A DNA stretch of 64,000 nt from assembly GCA_023269545.1 (NCBI GenBank), contig JAHFTB010000008.1, positions 1 to 64,000 of the forward strand, read 5' to 3'. Positions 8,756-17,382 of this stretch are shown piece by piece. Made by a program: the position numbers and the translations under genes. Every line of letters starts with the position of its first letter. Position 1 is the first letter of the stretch. The notes under the pieces were generated by a model, which was not told the DNA's origin, made no database searches, and saw nothing but the letters and a program-made list of their open reading frames with translations. Origin of the DNA: Verrucomicrobiota bacterium. GTDB taxonomy: Bacteria; Verrucomicrobiota; Verrucomicrobiia; Chthoniobacterales; Xiphinematobacteraceae.

Positions 8756-9685
8756 ATGTCATCGAGGTTTATGGAAAATGTGATCATTGTTGGCACGGGC
8801 TGCGCAGGCTTGACTGCAGCAATTTATACAGCGCGCGCCCATTTATCTCCCTTGGTCCTTGAAGGATCTCAACCCGGGGGACAGCTCACTATGACGAGTG
8901 CTGTGGAAAATTTTCCGGGATTTCCCGCAGGAATCGAGGGGCCGGATTTGATTTTACGCATGCATGAACAAGCGGAACGCTTTGGAGCGCGCTTTGAATA
9001 TGGGGTGTTAGAAGAGTTTGAACCTGCGGCTGGATTTCAACGGGTGAAGATTGATGGAGTATGGCGCGAAACCCGTTCTTTGATTATTGCGAGTGGCGCT
9101 TCAGCGAAATGGCTGAATCTGGAAGGTGAGAAACAGCTCGTGGGGCATGGCCTCACTTCCTGTGCTACTTGCGATGGGGCCTTTTATAAAAATGTCCCGG
9201 TGGCTGTCGTGGGAGGAGGCGATACCGCGTGTGAGGAAGCCTTGTTTCTGACACGTTTTGCTTCGCAGGTCTCTCTCATTCACCGTCGCGATACTCTGCG
9301 GGCTTCGACTATCATGGGGGAACGGACTCTGGCTCATCCGAAGATTCAGCCTATTTGGAATAGTACTTTGCAGCAATATTTGCCCGATCCATCCGGGGAA
9401 ATGCGAGCTATTCTGCTTCGCGATACGGTCACCGGTACCACCAATGAGCTCGAAGTGAAGTGCGTTTTCATAGCGATTGGACACGTCCCCAATACTGCTC
9501 CTTTTGTAGGCAAACTCGACCTTGATGCCGGGGGTTATATTATCCCACAACGTGGCACACAGACTAATTTGCCGGGGGTTTTTGCCGCTGGAGATGTCTC
9601 GGATCCTGTTTACCGTCAAGCAATCACCGCAGCGGGACAGGGTTGTGCGGCTGCTATGGAGGCGGAACGTTGGTTACATGAGTGA
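8756..9685 (+). CDS. trxB: Thioredoxin reductase
   Basis: A 309-residue FAD and NADPH enzyme that reduces thioredoxin. The FAD motif is VIIVGTGCAGLTAAIYTARA, the redox pair is in SCATCDGAFY (CATC), the NADPH motif is VAVVGGGDTACEEALFL, and the C-terminal FAD motif is GVFAAGDVSDPVYRQAITAA. The start at 8756 is preferred over the ATG at 8738 because AGGAGAGG lies just ahead of it and the family begins close to the FAD motif. The GTGCAGL variant is common in planctomycete and verrucomicrobial proteins. Confidence 0.95.
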   Translation: MSSRFMENVIIVGTGCAGLTAAIYTARAHLSPLVLEGSQPGGQLTMTSAVENFPGFPAGIEGPDLILRMHEQAERFGARFEYGVLEEFEPAAGFQRVKIDGVWRETRSLIIASGASAKWLNLEGEKQLVGHGLTSCATCDGAFYKNVPVAVVGGGDTACEEALFLTRFASQVSLIHRRDTLRASTIMGERTLAHPKIQPIWNSTLQQYLPDPSGEMRAILLRDTVTGTTNELEVKCVFIAIGHVPNTAPFVGKLDLDAGGYIIPQRGTQTNLPGVFAAGDVSDPVYRQAITAAGQGCAAAMEAERWLHE

Positions 9686-9694
9686 GTGGGTAGT

Positions 9695-9756
9695 GGGTGG
9701 TTCGCGGCTTTTTTCAGTCATGGATTCTACTCACCACGAAGCACGAACTAACTCTA
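9695..9756. repeat. Weak family 3-like intergenic sequence
   Basis: Between trxB and the next gene lie GTGGGTAGTGGGTGGTTCG and, further on, ACGAAGCACGAACTAAC, imperfectly complementary and made of the words seen in the family 3 elements. Degraded copy; low certainty. Confidence 0.4.
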
Positions 9757-9795
9757 CTTGCCGGTAGGAATGTATTCCTCTAACTTCTCCGGAAG

Positions 9796-10932
9796 ATGTC
9801 TACCAGTGTTCCGCCTTATTCGAGAAAAAATCCTTTTTCCGCTCCCTTAAGCGTCAACCAGAGGCTAACGGCAGAAAGTTCGGAAAAAGATACCCGGCAT
9901 TTCGAAATTTCCTTAAAAGACTCTGGTCTGAAATACGAAGTCGGGGATTCCTTAGGCATTTTCCCCAGTAATGATCCGGAGCTGGTGGACGCCATTTTGA
10001 CAAAACTCGGATTTTCGGGTGGAGAAGAAGTTCCAGCACCTCACGGAGCTCTGGTCCCTTTAAAAGAGGCTTTGTCACACCACTATATTCTTACCGAGCC
10101 TTCGAAACAGCTTTTGGAAGCCATCGCAACCAAGGACCAGTCTGCCGCTTTTCTCAAGGATCTTCTCAATCCCAGTGTCAAAACGGAGTTGGATCGATAT
10201 CTGTGGGGACTGGATGTCTTGGATCCGCTGACAGAATTTGAGTCCGCCCGTTTTGCTCCGGAAGAATTTGTAAAACTTTTGAGGAAGCTCCAACCCCGTC
10301 TCTATTCGATTGCTTCTTCGCAGAAGGCGCATCCTTCTTCTGTGCACCTCACCGTAGCTATCGTCAGATATGAGAGTTACAATCGTCTCCGAAAAGGGGT
10401 ATGTTCCACCTTTTTAGCCGAGCGTACTCAGAGCGTCCCGGTATTTATTCATTCCGCGAAACATTTCCATATTCCGGAAGATTCGAATGCACCCTTGATT
10501 ATGGTAGGGCCCGGAACCGGCATCGCTCCTTTTCGGGCATTTTTACAGGAGCGTAAAGCCGCAGGTGCCAAGGGGCGCAATTGGCTCTTTTTTGGTGAAC
10601 AGCATTCAGCTTCTGATTTCTTTTATCAAGAGGAGTTCGAAAGTTACCGTTCGGAAGAAATTCTCACGCACTTAAGTACCGCGTTTTCGCGCGACCAGGA
10701 TTTTAAAATCTACGTCCAACATCGCATGTTAGAAAATGCGGAGGAAATCTATCAGTGGTTAGAATCCGGCGCTTATTTCTATGTTTGTGGAGACGCCGCT
10801 CGAATGGCAAAGGATGTGGATGTCGCCTTGCATTCCATCGTAGAGAAAGCCGGAGGCAAAACCCCCGAACAAGCTAAAGAATACATCGAAGCCTTAAAAA
10901 AGACAAAACACTATCGTCGCGATGTTTATTAA
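9796..10932 (+). CDS. CysJ-like FAD/NADPH flavoprotein without flavodoxin domain
   Basis: A 378-residue ferredoxin-reductase-type flavoprotein resembling the C-terminal two thirds of sulfite reductase alpha subunit. It has the linker/FAD domain with RLYSIASS and GVCSTFLAER, and the NADPH domain with MVGPGTGIAPFRAFLQER, LFFGEQH and YFYVCGDAARMAKDV, ending in the family-typical YRRDVY. The N-terminal FMN flavodoxin domain of CysJ is absent. It may be an electron donor for an assimilatory sulfite reductase encoded elsewhere; the cysE operon nearby fits sulfur assimilation. Its TAA stop is the first triplet of a family 1 repeat. Confidence 0.85.
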   Translation: MSTSVPPYSRKNPFSAPLSVNQRLTAESSEKDTRHFEISLKDSGLKYEVGDSLGIFPSNDPELVDAILTKLGFSGGEEVPAPHGALVPLKEALSHHYILTEPSKQLLEAIATKDQSAAFLKDLLNPSVKTELDRYLWGLDVLDPLTEFESARFAPEEFVKLLRKLQPRLYSIASSQKAHPSSVHLTVAIVRYESYNRLRKGVCSTFLAERTQSVPVFIHSAKHFHIPEDSNAPLIMVGPGTGIAPFRAFLQERKAAGAKGRNWLFFGEQHSASDFFYQEEFESYRSEEILTHLSTAFSRDQDFKIYVQHRMLENAEEIYQWLESGAYFYVCGDAARMAKDVDVALHSIVEKAGGKTPEQAKEYIEALKKTKHYRRDVY

Positions 10933-11020
10933 GTGATGTGACGCAAAAAAGGGAAACCTTGTGGGTTAAAATGGTTTTTTTGCTCCCAGAGCTCCTCAAA
11001 GTGCCTAATGTCAGTGCTTA
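10930..11020 (+). repeat. MITE-like repeat family 1, copy B
   Basis: The left end TAAGTGATGTGACGCA begins on the stop codon of the preceding gene. The right end is TGCCTAATGTCAGTGCTTA. The interior words match the other copies (GGTTAAAATGG, CCCAGAGCTCCTCAAAG). Confidence 0.92.
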
Positions 11021-11067
11021 ATTTTTAGAAGCCACTGTTTAAAAAAGAAGCCATTGCTTAAAAAATC

Positions 11068-11139
11068 GCGAATTGCCCTCAAGAACCGAATGAGATGAAA
11101 ACATCTTCTCTTAAGAAAGCCCAGTTCCTGGGCAAAAAA
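11068..11139 (+). repeat. Dispersed repeat family 4, copy 2, overlapping the mpl start
   Basis: Contains GCGAATTGCCCTCAAGAACC, then a variant centre, then TTAAGAAAGCCCAG-TTC-CTGGGC with a perfect hairpin GCCCAG/CTGGGC. The last 45 bases are translated as the N-terminus of the downstream gene if its annotated ATG at 11095 is used. Confidence 0.88.
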
Positions 11140-12528
11140 CATTCTGTGGATTCTTTTCGCCACATTCACTTTATTGGGATCTGCGGTACGGCCATGGGTG
11201 CAGTAGCGGCAGCGATGCGCGAACAGGGAGTGACTGTTACCGGTTCGGATGAAAATGTTTATCCCCCTATTTCCACATTTTTAGAATCCAAAGGTATTTA
11301 TCCGATTTCCGGGTTTCGAAGCGAGAACATCCCTCCGGAAGCGGATCTCCTCGTAATTGGCAATGCCATGCGTCGAGGCAATCCTGAAGTCGAAGCCGTT
11401 CTTAATCGTAAGCTCCTTTATTTCTCTTTGCCGGAGATGCTGAAACACGTTTTTTTGCTCGGCCGGCACAATTTGGTGGTAACCGGAACCCACGGTAAAA
11501 CCACTACCACCTCTCTTTTGACCTGGATTTTCGAGGAAGCCCGTCTTCATCCTGCTTATTGCATCGGAGGAATTCCTAATAACTTAGGAAGGGGCGCCTG
11601 TCTTCGTGATTCCAAGTACTTTATTTTGGAAGGAGACGAATACGATACCGCATTTTTCGACAAACGTTCCAAATTTATCCACTATTTGCCCGAACTTGTA
11701 GTGATCAATAATATCGAGTTCGACCATGCGGACATTTTCCGAAATTTGGAGGAAATTAAGACGAGTTTCCGTAGGCTGGTAAATATTGTTCCTAGCGAAG
11801 GAATGATTTTAATTAATGGAGATGATCCCAACTGCCAAGAGGTCGCTTCCCAAGCCGTCTCACCAGTCGTGGAAGTGGGATTTTCTCCTCATGCGGGCAA
11901 TCAAATCCAGTCTATGCGATTTGAAAAGGAAGAAGCATTTTTTGAGCTTTTCGGACGACCATTTCAGATTCCCTTACTTGGGGAATTCAATGTCCGCAAT
12001 GCGGCAATGGCTATTTCCGCCGCGCATTTCTATGGAATCTCTTTCGACATCATTCAGCAGGCGCTTTCGAGCTTTCAGGGAGTCCGCCGGAGAATGGAAA
12101 TCCGCGGAGAGGTGCGCAATATTAAGATTATAGATGATTTTGGGCACCACCCGACCGCTATCCGCCAGACCTTACGCAGCTTGCGCCAAAGATATGCTTC
12201 CTCCCGAATCTGGGCCATTTTTGAACCTCGCTCTAATACGACTCGCCGAGCTGTTTTCCAGAAAGAGTTACCGAATGCATTTGCGGATGCTGACGGGGTC
12301 TTTATTGCACAGGTGGCAAATTTAGAGCAAATTCCTGAGGCGGAACGGCTCAGTCCCGAGCAGGTAATACGGGATATTATAATACTAGGCAAACAAGCCT
12401 TTTACGAACCCAATGCGAACCAAATCGTGGAACGTCTTCGCCCTCTTGCTTGCGAAGGCGATGTGGTCGTAGTTTTTAGCAACGGAGGGTTTGATAATAT
12501 TCACTCTAAGTTATTAGAAACACTTTGA
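11095..12528 (+). CDS. mpl: UDP-N-acetylmuramate:L-alanyl-gamma-D-glutamyl-meso-DAP ligase (Mpl)
   Basis: Mpl re-attaches recycled tripeptide to UDP-MurNAc in peptidoglycan recycling. Mur ligase motifs are HFIGICGTAMGAVAAAM (N-terminal nucleotide fold), VVTGTHGKTTTTSLL (ATP P-loop), GGIPNNLG, LEGDEYDTAFFDKRSK, NNIEFDHADIF, and IIDDFGHHPTAI. GGIPNNLG and FDHADIF separate Mpl from MurC. From ATG 11095 the first 16 or so residues (MKTSSLKKAQFLGKK) are read from a family 4 repeat, and the family-typical sequence begins only at HIHFIGICG. GTG at 11146 is an alternative start. Without the repeat the gene has no other obvious start. Confidence 0.93.
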   Translation: MKTSSLKKAQFLGKKHSVDSFRHIHFIGICGTAMGAVAAAMREQGVTVTGSDENVYPPISTFLESKGIYPISGFRSENIPPEADLLVIGNAMRRGNPEVEAVLNRKLLYFSLPEMLKHVFLLGRHNLVVTGTHGKTTTTSLLTWIFEEARLHPAYCIGGIPNNLGRGACLRDSKYFILEGDEYDTAFFDKRSKFIHYLPELVVINNIEFDHADIFRNLEEIKTSFRRLVNIVPSEGMILINGDDPNCQEVASQAVSPVVEVGFSPHAGNQIQSMRFEKEEAFFELFGRPFQIPLLGEFNVRNAAMAISAAHFYGISFDIIQQALSSFQGVRRRMEIRGEVRNIKIIDDFGHHPTAIRQTLRSLRQRYASSRIWAIFEPRSNTTRRAVFQKELPNAFADADGVFIAQVANLEQIPEAERLSPEQVIRDIIILGKQAFYEPNANQIVERLRPLACEGDVVVVFSNGGFDNIHSKLLETL

Positions 12529-12596
12529 GTCCATCTTCTTTCAAAATAAGCCGGTAGGATATACGATACCCCCCTGAGTCGTTACAAGGCTTCATC

Positions 12597-13127
12597 CTAT
12601 GCAGCAATTTTCTGATTTTCCGAGATGGCAATAAACCGAAAGCGATCGTGGTAATGTCCGCCGTTGTGTTTGCGACAACAGCGAAGGCAGGCCACTTGTT
12701 TTTTCACAGGAGTCACCCGGGCCATGACGGTACCGCAGGCGCGGCATTCGTAAAAGTGTCGACGCAAAAGACGGCGGGGCTTGAAGGGAAGGTTATGACA
12801 GCAAGTTTCGTCGGGTATTCCTAAATCCCGACAAGCGGCTCGCCATTCCGCCCCATGAGGCGCGATTTTTTTCCGTCCCGCCCGATATTGCGCAATAAAA
12901 TGAGCAAGTTCATGTCGTAGAGTCTTTTGCACCTCTTTTGCACTGACTTCCACCAACTGGGGATTGAGAAGAATGGCTTTCCGTTCAAAACAAGCCAATC
13001 CCGCGGTGGTTTTAAGACGTGGGTTCCAATAAACATTCAGGGTTTTAGCTAAACCCGGGCACTTCGCTTGGGCAGCAAGTTCTCGGGCAAGATTTTCCAG
13101 TAAAATATCTTTTGTGAGATGAGCCAT
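12597..13127 (-). CDS. SprT-like zinc metalloprotease-fold protein
   Basis: A 176-residue SprT-like protein. It has the zinc motif HELAHF (HExxH) in LRHELAHFIAQY about residue 67-78, followed by the SprT-type HGAEWRAACRDLG, and a C-terminal zinc ribbon with CRAC and CLRCC. The domain is shared with eukaryotic Spartan protease; bacterial function is unclear. The frame is open far upstream (to 13457) but that part overlaps the desulfurase gene and does not resemble the family, so ATG 13127 is chosen, two bases from the end of the upstream gene. Last gene of the cysE-desulfurase operon. Confidence 0.85.
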   Translation of the reverse strand: MAHLTKDILLENLARELAAQAKCPGLAKTLNVYWNPRLKTTAGLACFERKAILLNPQLVEVSAKEVQKTLRHELAHFIAQYRAGRKKIAPHGAEWRAACRDLGIPDETCCHNLPFKPRRLLRRHFYECRACGTVMARVTPVKKQVACLRCCRKHNGGHYHDRFRFIAISENQKIAA

Positions 13128-13129
13128 GG

Positions 13130-14263
13130 TCACGCAAACGCCTTGAGTTGACGCAAAACGCGTCCCACTGCTTCGGCAGCAAATTGAATTTCTTTTTCGT
13201 TGGTAAAATGTCCTAGTGAAAAACGTACTGTCGCCTGTGCGTTTTCCGATGGAACTTCCATAGCAAAGAGAACGTGAGAGGGCAAGACTGAGCCGACCAT
13301 ACATGCGGATCCGCTGGAAACACAGAGTCCCTCCAAATCCAGTGCAATCAGGAGCGTTTCTCCTTTTACGCCAGGAAAGCTGACATTCAGCGTATTGGGA
13401 AGGGTTTCTGTGGGATGTCCGTTTCGCACGCCCTCGATGCCGCTGAGGTTTTTCCAAAGCTCGTCACGCAGTTCCTTCAAGCGAGGAGCTTCTTTTGCCA
13501 TACGCGCCGCGACAAGAGAGGCAGCTGAGGCAAGCCCTACGATACCCGCTACGTTTTCGGTTCCGGGTCGGCGTTGATTTTCATGAAACCCACCAAAGTG
13601 CAGTGTTTCCAGAGGAATACCCGATCGAAGGTAGAGGGCGCCCACCCCTTTGGGACCGTAGAACTTGTGGGCGGCAAGAGAAATGGAATCCACTTTGGCG
13701 GTATCCAATGGGGATTGCTTGCCAAAGCTTTGGACCATGTCGCTATGAAAAAGCACCCCCCGCTCTCTACAGATTTCGGCTATTGCTAAAATAGGATGTA
13801 AGGTCCCTGTTTCATTATTTGCGGACATGAGGGAGAGCAATAAAGTGTCCGGTCGAAGGCTGTCTTGCAGTTGTTCCAAATCCACTTGTCCGAACTGGTT
13901 CACGGGCAGAATAGTCACCTCAAAACCCTCCCGATCACGGAGATGTTCAAAAGCATGGAGGACTGCATGGTGTTCGGTAGCGCAGGTGATGAGATGGGCT
14001 CCCTTTGCTCGATGAGCGCGCGCCAATCCTAGAATAGCCAGATTATTTGCCTCGGTTCCTCCACCGGTAAAAATGATTTCGTGGGAGCGAACTCCTAACA
14101 AGCCGGCAAGGGAATCCCGAGCATTGTCTACAGCAGCTCGAGCATTTCTTCCCGCGCTATGAATACTGGAGGGATTGCCATAATGCTCCGCCAAATAGGG
14201 CATCATTGCCTCCAGCACTTCTTCGGCAAGCGGCGTGGTCGCGTTATAATCTAAATATACCAT
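13130..14263 (-). CDS. Cysteine desulfurase (NifS/IscS type)
   Basis: A 377-residue PLP enzyme that takes sulfur from cysteine for Fe-S clusters or tRNA thiolation. It starts MVYLDYNATTPLAEEVLEAM, with GGTEANNLAI, the histidine ATEHHAVL, the PLP lysine in SLAAHKFYGPKGVGAL, and the active cysteine in SSGSACMVGSVLPSHVL. The spacing after the cysteine is of the NifS/IscS class. It overlaps cysE by 13 bases, so supply of cysteine and its use for sulfur transfer are translated from one message. No iscU or sufBCD gene is adjacent. Confidence 0.94.
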   Translation of the reverse strand: MVYLDYNATTPLAEEVLEAMMPYLAEHYGNPSSIHSAGRNARAAVDNARDSLAGLLGVRSHEIIFTGGGTEANNLAILGLARAHRAKGAHLITCATEHHAVLHAFEHLRDREGFEVTILPVNQFGQVDLEQLQDSLRPDTLLLSLMSANNETGTLHPILAIAEICRERGVLFHSDMVQSFGKQSPLDTAKVDSISLAAHKFYGPKGVGALYLRSGIPLETLHFGGFHENQRRPGTENVAGIVGLASAASLVAARMAKEAPRLKELRDELWKNLSGIEGVRNGHPTETLPNTLNVSFPGVKGETLLIALDLEGLCVSSGSACMVGSVLPSHVLFAMEVPSENAQATVRFSLGHFTNEKEIQFAAEAVGRVLRQLKAFA

Positions 14264-15186
14264 TCCAATTCTTCTTTTCGTTCCCGTTTGGGCATGATTT
14301 TGAGCTGGGTCTCTTCGTAAAAAACTAAAGACTGCGCCGGAACACTCTGCATAAGAAATACATTCGCACCGATGGTACTGTTTTCTCCGATCACCGTCTC
14401 TCCGCCCAAGATGGTGGAATTGGGATAGATAGTGACTCCATTCTGAACGTCAGGATGCCGTTTCCCTCCTTTTACAATTCTTCCGGCCGTATCTTTTTGG
14501 AAGCTGCGCGCTCCTAGGGTGACGCAGTGGTACAACTTGACTCTTTCGCCTATGCGACAGGTTTCTCCAATCACGACACCTGTCCCATGGTCGATAAAGA
14601 AAAATGGGCCAATGGCAGCTCCGGGATGGATATCAATTCCGGAACGGGAGTGGGCCCATTCGGTCATCATCCGCGGAAGGATCGGTATTTGTTTCTTATA
14701 AAGAATATGAGCAAGTCTTTGAATCGCAATTGTTTCTAAAAAAGGGTAAGAGAGTATGATCTCTTCATAACTGATGGCGGCAGGATCGCCTTCGTAAGCG
14801 CTTTCCACGTCTGTCCGTAAGATTTCGCGCACATGAGGGATGGAAGATAGAAAATCATGAAGAACGTCCTGAGCGTCTTGGATATTAGTATTGGGCTGTT
14901 GGAAGCGTAAACTTTTGTGGATTTCTTGTTTCAGCAAATGGGCGATATTGCCCACCCGCATGAGCGTCCATTCTCGCAAGGTGCCTTCACAAATCGCACC
15001 TTCCTCATGAAAGCCTGGAAAAAGAATCCGAAGGAGATTTTTACAGATGACCGAAAGTGTTGCCTTGGAAAGCAATCCGTCCGTGTTATGGAGGCCTGTC
15101 ACCGTTTTATAGGAATCAAGGATCTTTTGGGCTATTTCCGAAAGCGGATTTTCCATTTCCACGAGAAAATATGCCTCGCTCTCCAC
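14251..15186 (-). CDS. cysE: Serine O-acetyltransferase (EpsC-like CysE)
   Basis: A 311-residue acetyltransferase that makes O-acetylserine, the acceptor for sulfide in cysteine synthesis. The N-terminal alpha domain is longer than in Escherichia coli CysE, of the EpsC type. The left-handed beta-helix carries SGIDIHPGAAIGPFFFIDHG and GVVIGETCRIGERVKLYHCV, with catalytic histidine in IDHGTG, then GGKRHPDVQNGVTI and ILGGETVIGENSTIGANVFL. First gene of an operon with the desulfurase and SprT-like gene. A start 10 codons later (MENPLSE) is possible. Confidence 0.93.
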   Translation of the reverse strand: MESEAYFLVEMENPLSEIAQKILDSYKTVTGLHNTDGLLSKATLSVICKNLLRILFPGFHEEGAICEGTLREWTLMRVGNIAHLLKQEIHKSLRFQQPNTNIQDAQDVLHDFLSSIPHVREILRTDVESAYEGDPAAISYEEIILSYPFLETIAIQRLAHILYKKQIPILPRMMTEWAHSRSGIDIHPGAAIGPFFFIDHGTGVVIGETCRIGERVKLYHCVTLGARSFQKDTAGRIVKGGKRHPDVQNGVTIYPNSTILGGETVIGENSTIGANVFLMQSVPAQSLVFYEETQLKIMPKRERKEELEWYI

Positions 15187-15203
15187 GAAGATGTCGAGTT
15201 CGT

Positions 15204-15263
15204 AGCTACAAATTAGTTCGTAGTTCGTAGTTCGTAGAAGTTGAGCCGCAAACTACGAACTAA
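15204..15263. repeat. Family 3 hairpin at the galK end
   Basis: TTAGTTCGTAGTT (15213-15225) and AACTACGAACTAA (15251-15263) are perfectly complementary 13-base arms around a 25-base loop that itself holds two more GTTCGTAG words. The right arm contains the TAG stop of galK. Lies between convergently unrelated genes galK and cysE (both minus strand), so it could also act on transcript ends. Confidence 0.75.
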
Positions 15264-16330
15264 CGCGCTCCGTCGGCTATCTTACAAACGACAGCTTTGG
15301 CGCTATAACCCGTTCGCTGAAAGTATGTCCTAGTAATATTTTCAGCTACCTGTTGAGCAACCGACTGAGGCACAAGCGCCACAATGGCTCCTCCAAACCC
15401 TCCGCCCGTAAGACGCGCTCCATATACATGAGGTTGATTAAGAGACAGTTCCACTAGAAGATCTAATGCGGGCGTACTGTTTTCAAAATTTTCCTGAGAA
15501 CTGCGGTGGGAAGCCGTCATCAAAGCCCCAAATTGGCATACGTCTCCTTCCCGAAGTAAATCCACCCCTTTGGAAACTCTCTCATTTTCACCGGTAATAT
15601 GAAGCGCCCTTTTGCGAATTTGACCCTCCGGCAGTTGCAATACCTGTTCGGAGGAGACATCACGGAGAGCGGTAACCTCCAGTAAGCGAGCAGCTTCGAA
15701 ACAATCCCTGCGACGATCATTGTATTCTCCACCCGTTAAGGCATGTGGGACTCCCGAATGGATGACTAAAAGAACCGTATTGTTAAGGAAAGGAATGGTT
15801 TCTATTCGTTCATGTCGGCAGTCGAGAAAAATGGCATGGTTTTTCTTTCCGAAAAGCGACGATACCTGATCGAGAAGTCCACACTGTACACCCACAAATT
15901 CGTTCTCCGCCTTGCGACAAAGCTTCGCAAGTTTCAGAGGAGAAAGAGTGAAATGAAAGAGACGGCAGAGAAAAACCGCCGTGGCAACTTCAATAGCCGC
16001 CGAACTGGAAAGACCCGCACCCACTGGCAGGGTAGAATCAAATTGAGCCTCAAAACCTTCGATCGCCCATCCTTCCTTTTGCAGAGCCCAGGCGATACCA
16101 CGAGGATAATCAGCCCAAATTTTTTGAGCCCTCAATTCCTCCTTGAGATCTCCTTCCCACGGAGGAGCTATTTGGCGACTCTGCAAATGCACCCTGTCGG
16201 ATGCCACCCCTTTTCCGGTAACCGTAATTCCCAGATGGATGGCAGCAGAAAGTACTAATCCTTCATTATAGTCAGTATGATTGCCCAGTAACTCAACGCG
16301 ACCAGGAGCAAAAGAGGATATTTCGGCCAT
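15260..16330 (-). CDS. galK: Galactokinase
   Basis: A 356-residue GHMP kinase phosphorylating galactose to galactose-1-phosphate. Motifs: FAPGRVELLGNHTDYNEG (galactokinase signature), LPVGAGLSSSAAIEVATAVF (ATP-binding GHMP motif), QCGLLDQVSSLFG, and C-terminal GARLTGGGFGGAIVALVP. The substrate choice rests on the signature with HTDYNEG; an N-acetylgalactosamine or other sugar kinase is less likely. No other Leloir gene is adjacent. TAG stop lies inside the family 3 hairpin. Confidence 0.92.
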   Translation of the reverse strand: MAEISSFAPGRVELLGNHTDYNEGLVLSAAIHLGITVTGKGVASDRVHLQSRQIAPPWEGDLKEELRAQKIWADYPRGIAWALQKEGWAIEGFEAQFDSTLPVGAGLSSSAAIEVATAVFLCRLFHFTLSPLKLAKLCRKAENEFVGVQCGLLDQVSSLFGKKNHAIFLDCRHERIETIPFLNNTVLLVIHSGVPHALTGGEYNDRRRDCFEAARLLEVTALRDVSSEQVLQLPEGQIRKRALHITGENERVSKGVDLLREGDVCQFGALMTASHRSSQENFENSTPALDLLVELSLNQPHVYGARLTGGGFGGAIVALVPQSVAQQVAENITRTYFQRTGYSAKAVVCKIADGAR

Positions 16331-16462
16331 TGCAATCGCTTATCAGTCTCAAGAATCTTGATCCAGAGGCAATTTCGTTACTTTCTGAGGCGTATAGAGC
16401 TTTATCTTACTTGCCAACCCGCAGCATTGTGGCAAGTTTAAAGAAGAACGCTTAATAGCTAT

Positions 16463-16873
16463 ATGGATATGAGTGACCAAACACACGATACAACAGCAGC
16501 CAAAGCGAAATTGGAAAGCGGTTCCGAAAATGCTCGTAAAGCGTGGGAGACCACAGCTGAAGCGGCCAAAAATGCTGGCATCTCGGTAAAAAAGGAGGCG
16601 CAAGAAGCATTTTCCAGCGGCAAGGAGTATTTAGGAAAAGCCGTTCAAAGTTTTGGCGAAGCCGCATCGGAAACATACGGAGCCTTTCGGGGGCAGGCTA
16701 ATGAGAAAGCGCAGGTTTACCGTGCCAAAGCCGAAACCGCTTTAAACGAAGCCTCCGCCAAAGTAAAAAATGTGCAAAGCGAAGCCGAAGATTATATTCG
16801 TACCCATCCCCTTAAATCGGTTGGAGTTGCTTTGGGGGTCGGCTTCTTGTTAGCGGCCATTTTTAGGCGTTAA
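16463..16873 (+). CDS. ElaB/YqjD-like (DUF883) membrane-anchored protein
   Basis: A 136-residue alanine- and lysine-rich helical protein with a C-terminal single membrane helix (VGVALGVGFLLAAIF) preceded by EDYIRTHPLKS, the ending characteristic of the DUF883 family (ElaB, YqjD). Those proteins sit in the inner membrane and bind ribosomes or respond to stress in enterobacteria. It is followed by YqjE-like and YqjK-like genes, as in the E. coli yqjDEK order. Confidence 0.82.
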   Translation: MDMSDQTHDTTAAKAKLESGSENARKAWETTAEAAKNAGISVKKEAQEAFSSGKEYLGKAVQSFGEAASETYGAFRGQANEKAQVYRAKAETALNEASAKVKNVQSEAEDYIRTHPLKSVGVALGVGFLLAAIFRR

Positions 16874-16888
16874 GCCTGCCGCATAACG

Positions 16889-17266
16889 ATGCCTGATTCC
16901 TCAGCAGGGGTGGTACCGGAACTGAGAGCCCTTGTAGGGTCTGTACTGCAGCACGCTGTCGGGTTGATTTCTTTAGTGGGGTGGGAGGGCCGCGAAGCGG
17001 GAACTCATTTTCTTCGACTGGCTATTATTTTGGTAGGCGCCCTCTTTCTTTTGCTAGTCAGCTATTTGTTTTTGCTCCTGTTTTTCGTATTTTTCTTATC
17101 CCATTGGTCGGGAGTGGAATGGATATGGATCGCTCTGGCGTTTGCCGTTTTACACGGAGGAATAGCTTTCGTGAGTCTCTGGATATTTGCGAAAACCATT
17201 TGTAAACCGGTTTTTTCATCGACCCTCGCCGAGATTAAAAGAGACATCGAAATTTTACGCCCTTAG
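16889..17266 (+). CDS. YqjE/phage-holin-like inner membrane protein
   Basis: A 125-residue protein with two membrane segments, about residues 46-72 (AIILVGALFLLLVSYLFLLL and onward) and about 83-105 (WIWIALAFAVLHGGIAFVSLW), with a charged C-terminus. Size and topology fit the YqjE/DUF1469 holin-like family, and the gene sits directly downstream of the ElaB/YqjD-like gene. Function unknown; probably an envelope stress protein. Confidence 0.75.
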   Translation: MPDSSAGVVPELRALVGSVLQHAVGLISLVGWEGREAGTHFLRLAIILVGALFLLLVSYLFLLLFFVFFLSHWSGVEWIWIALAFAVLHGGIAFVSLWIFAKTICKPVFSSTLAEIKRDIEILRP

Positions 17267-17285
17267 TACACTTTGTTTTGAGTGA

Positions 17286-17373
17286 TAAGTGATGTGACGC
17301 AAAAAAGAGAAACCTTGTGGGTTAAAATGGTTTTTTTCTCCCAGAGCTCCTAAAAGTGCGTAATGTCAGTTAT
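17286..17373 (+). repeat. MITE-like repeat family 1, copy C
   Basis: Left end TAAGTGATGTGACGCA, right end TGCGTAATGTCAGTTA, interior AGAGAAACC, GGGTTAAAATGG, CTCCCAGAGCTCC. It is inserted between the YqjE-like and YqjK-like genes and provides a spurious in-frame ATG upstream of the latter. Confidence 0.92.
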
Positions 17374-17382
17374 AAGAGAACC

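Noticed and set aside
13128-13457. Longer SprT-like frame reaching 13457
   Set aside because: It overlaps the cysteine desulfurase gene in another frame and has no family resemblance.
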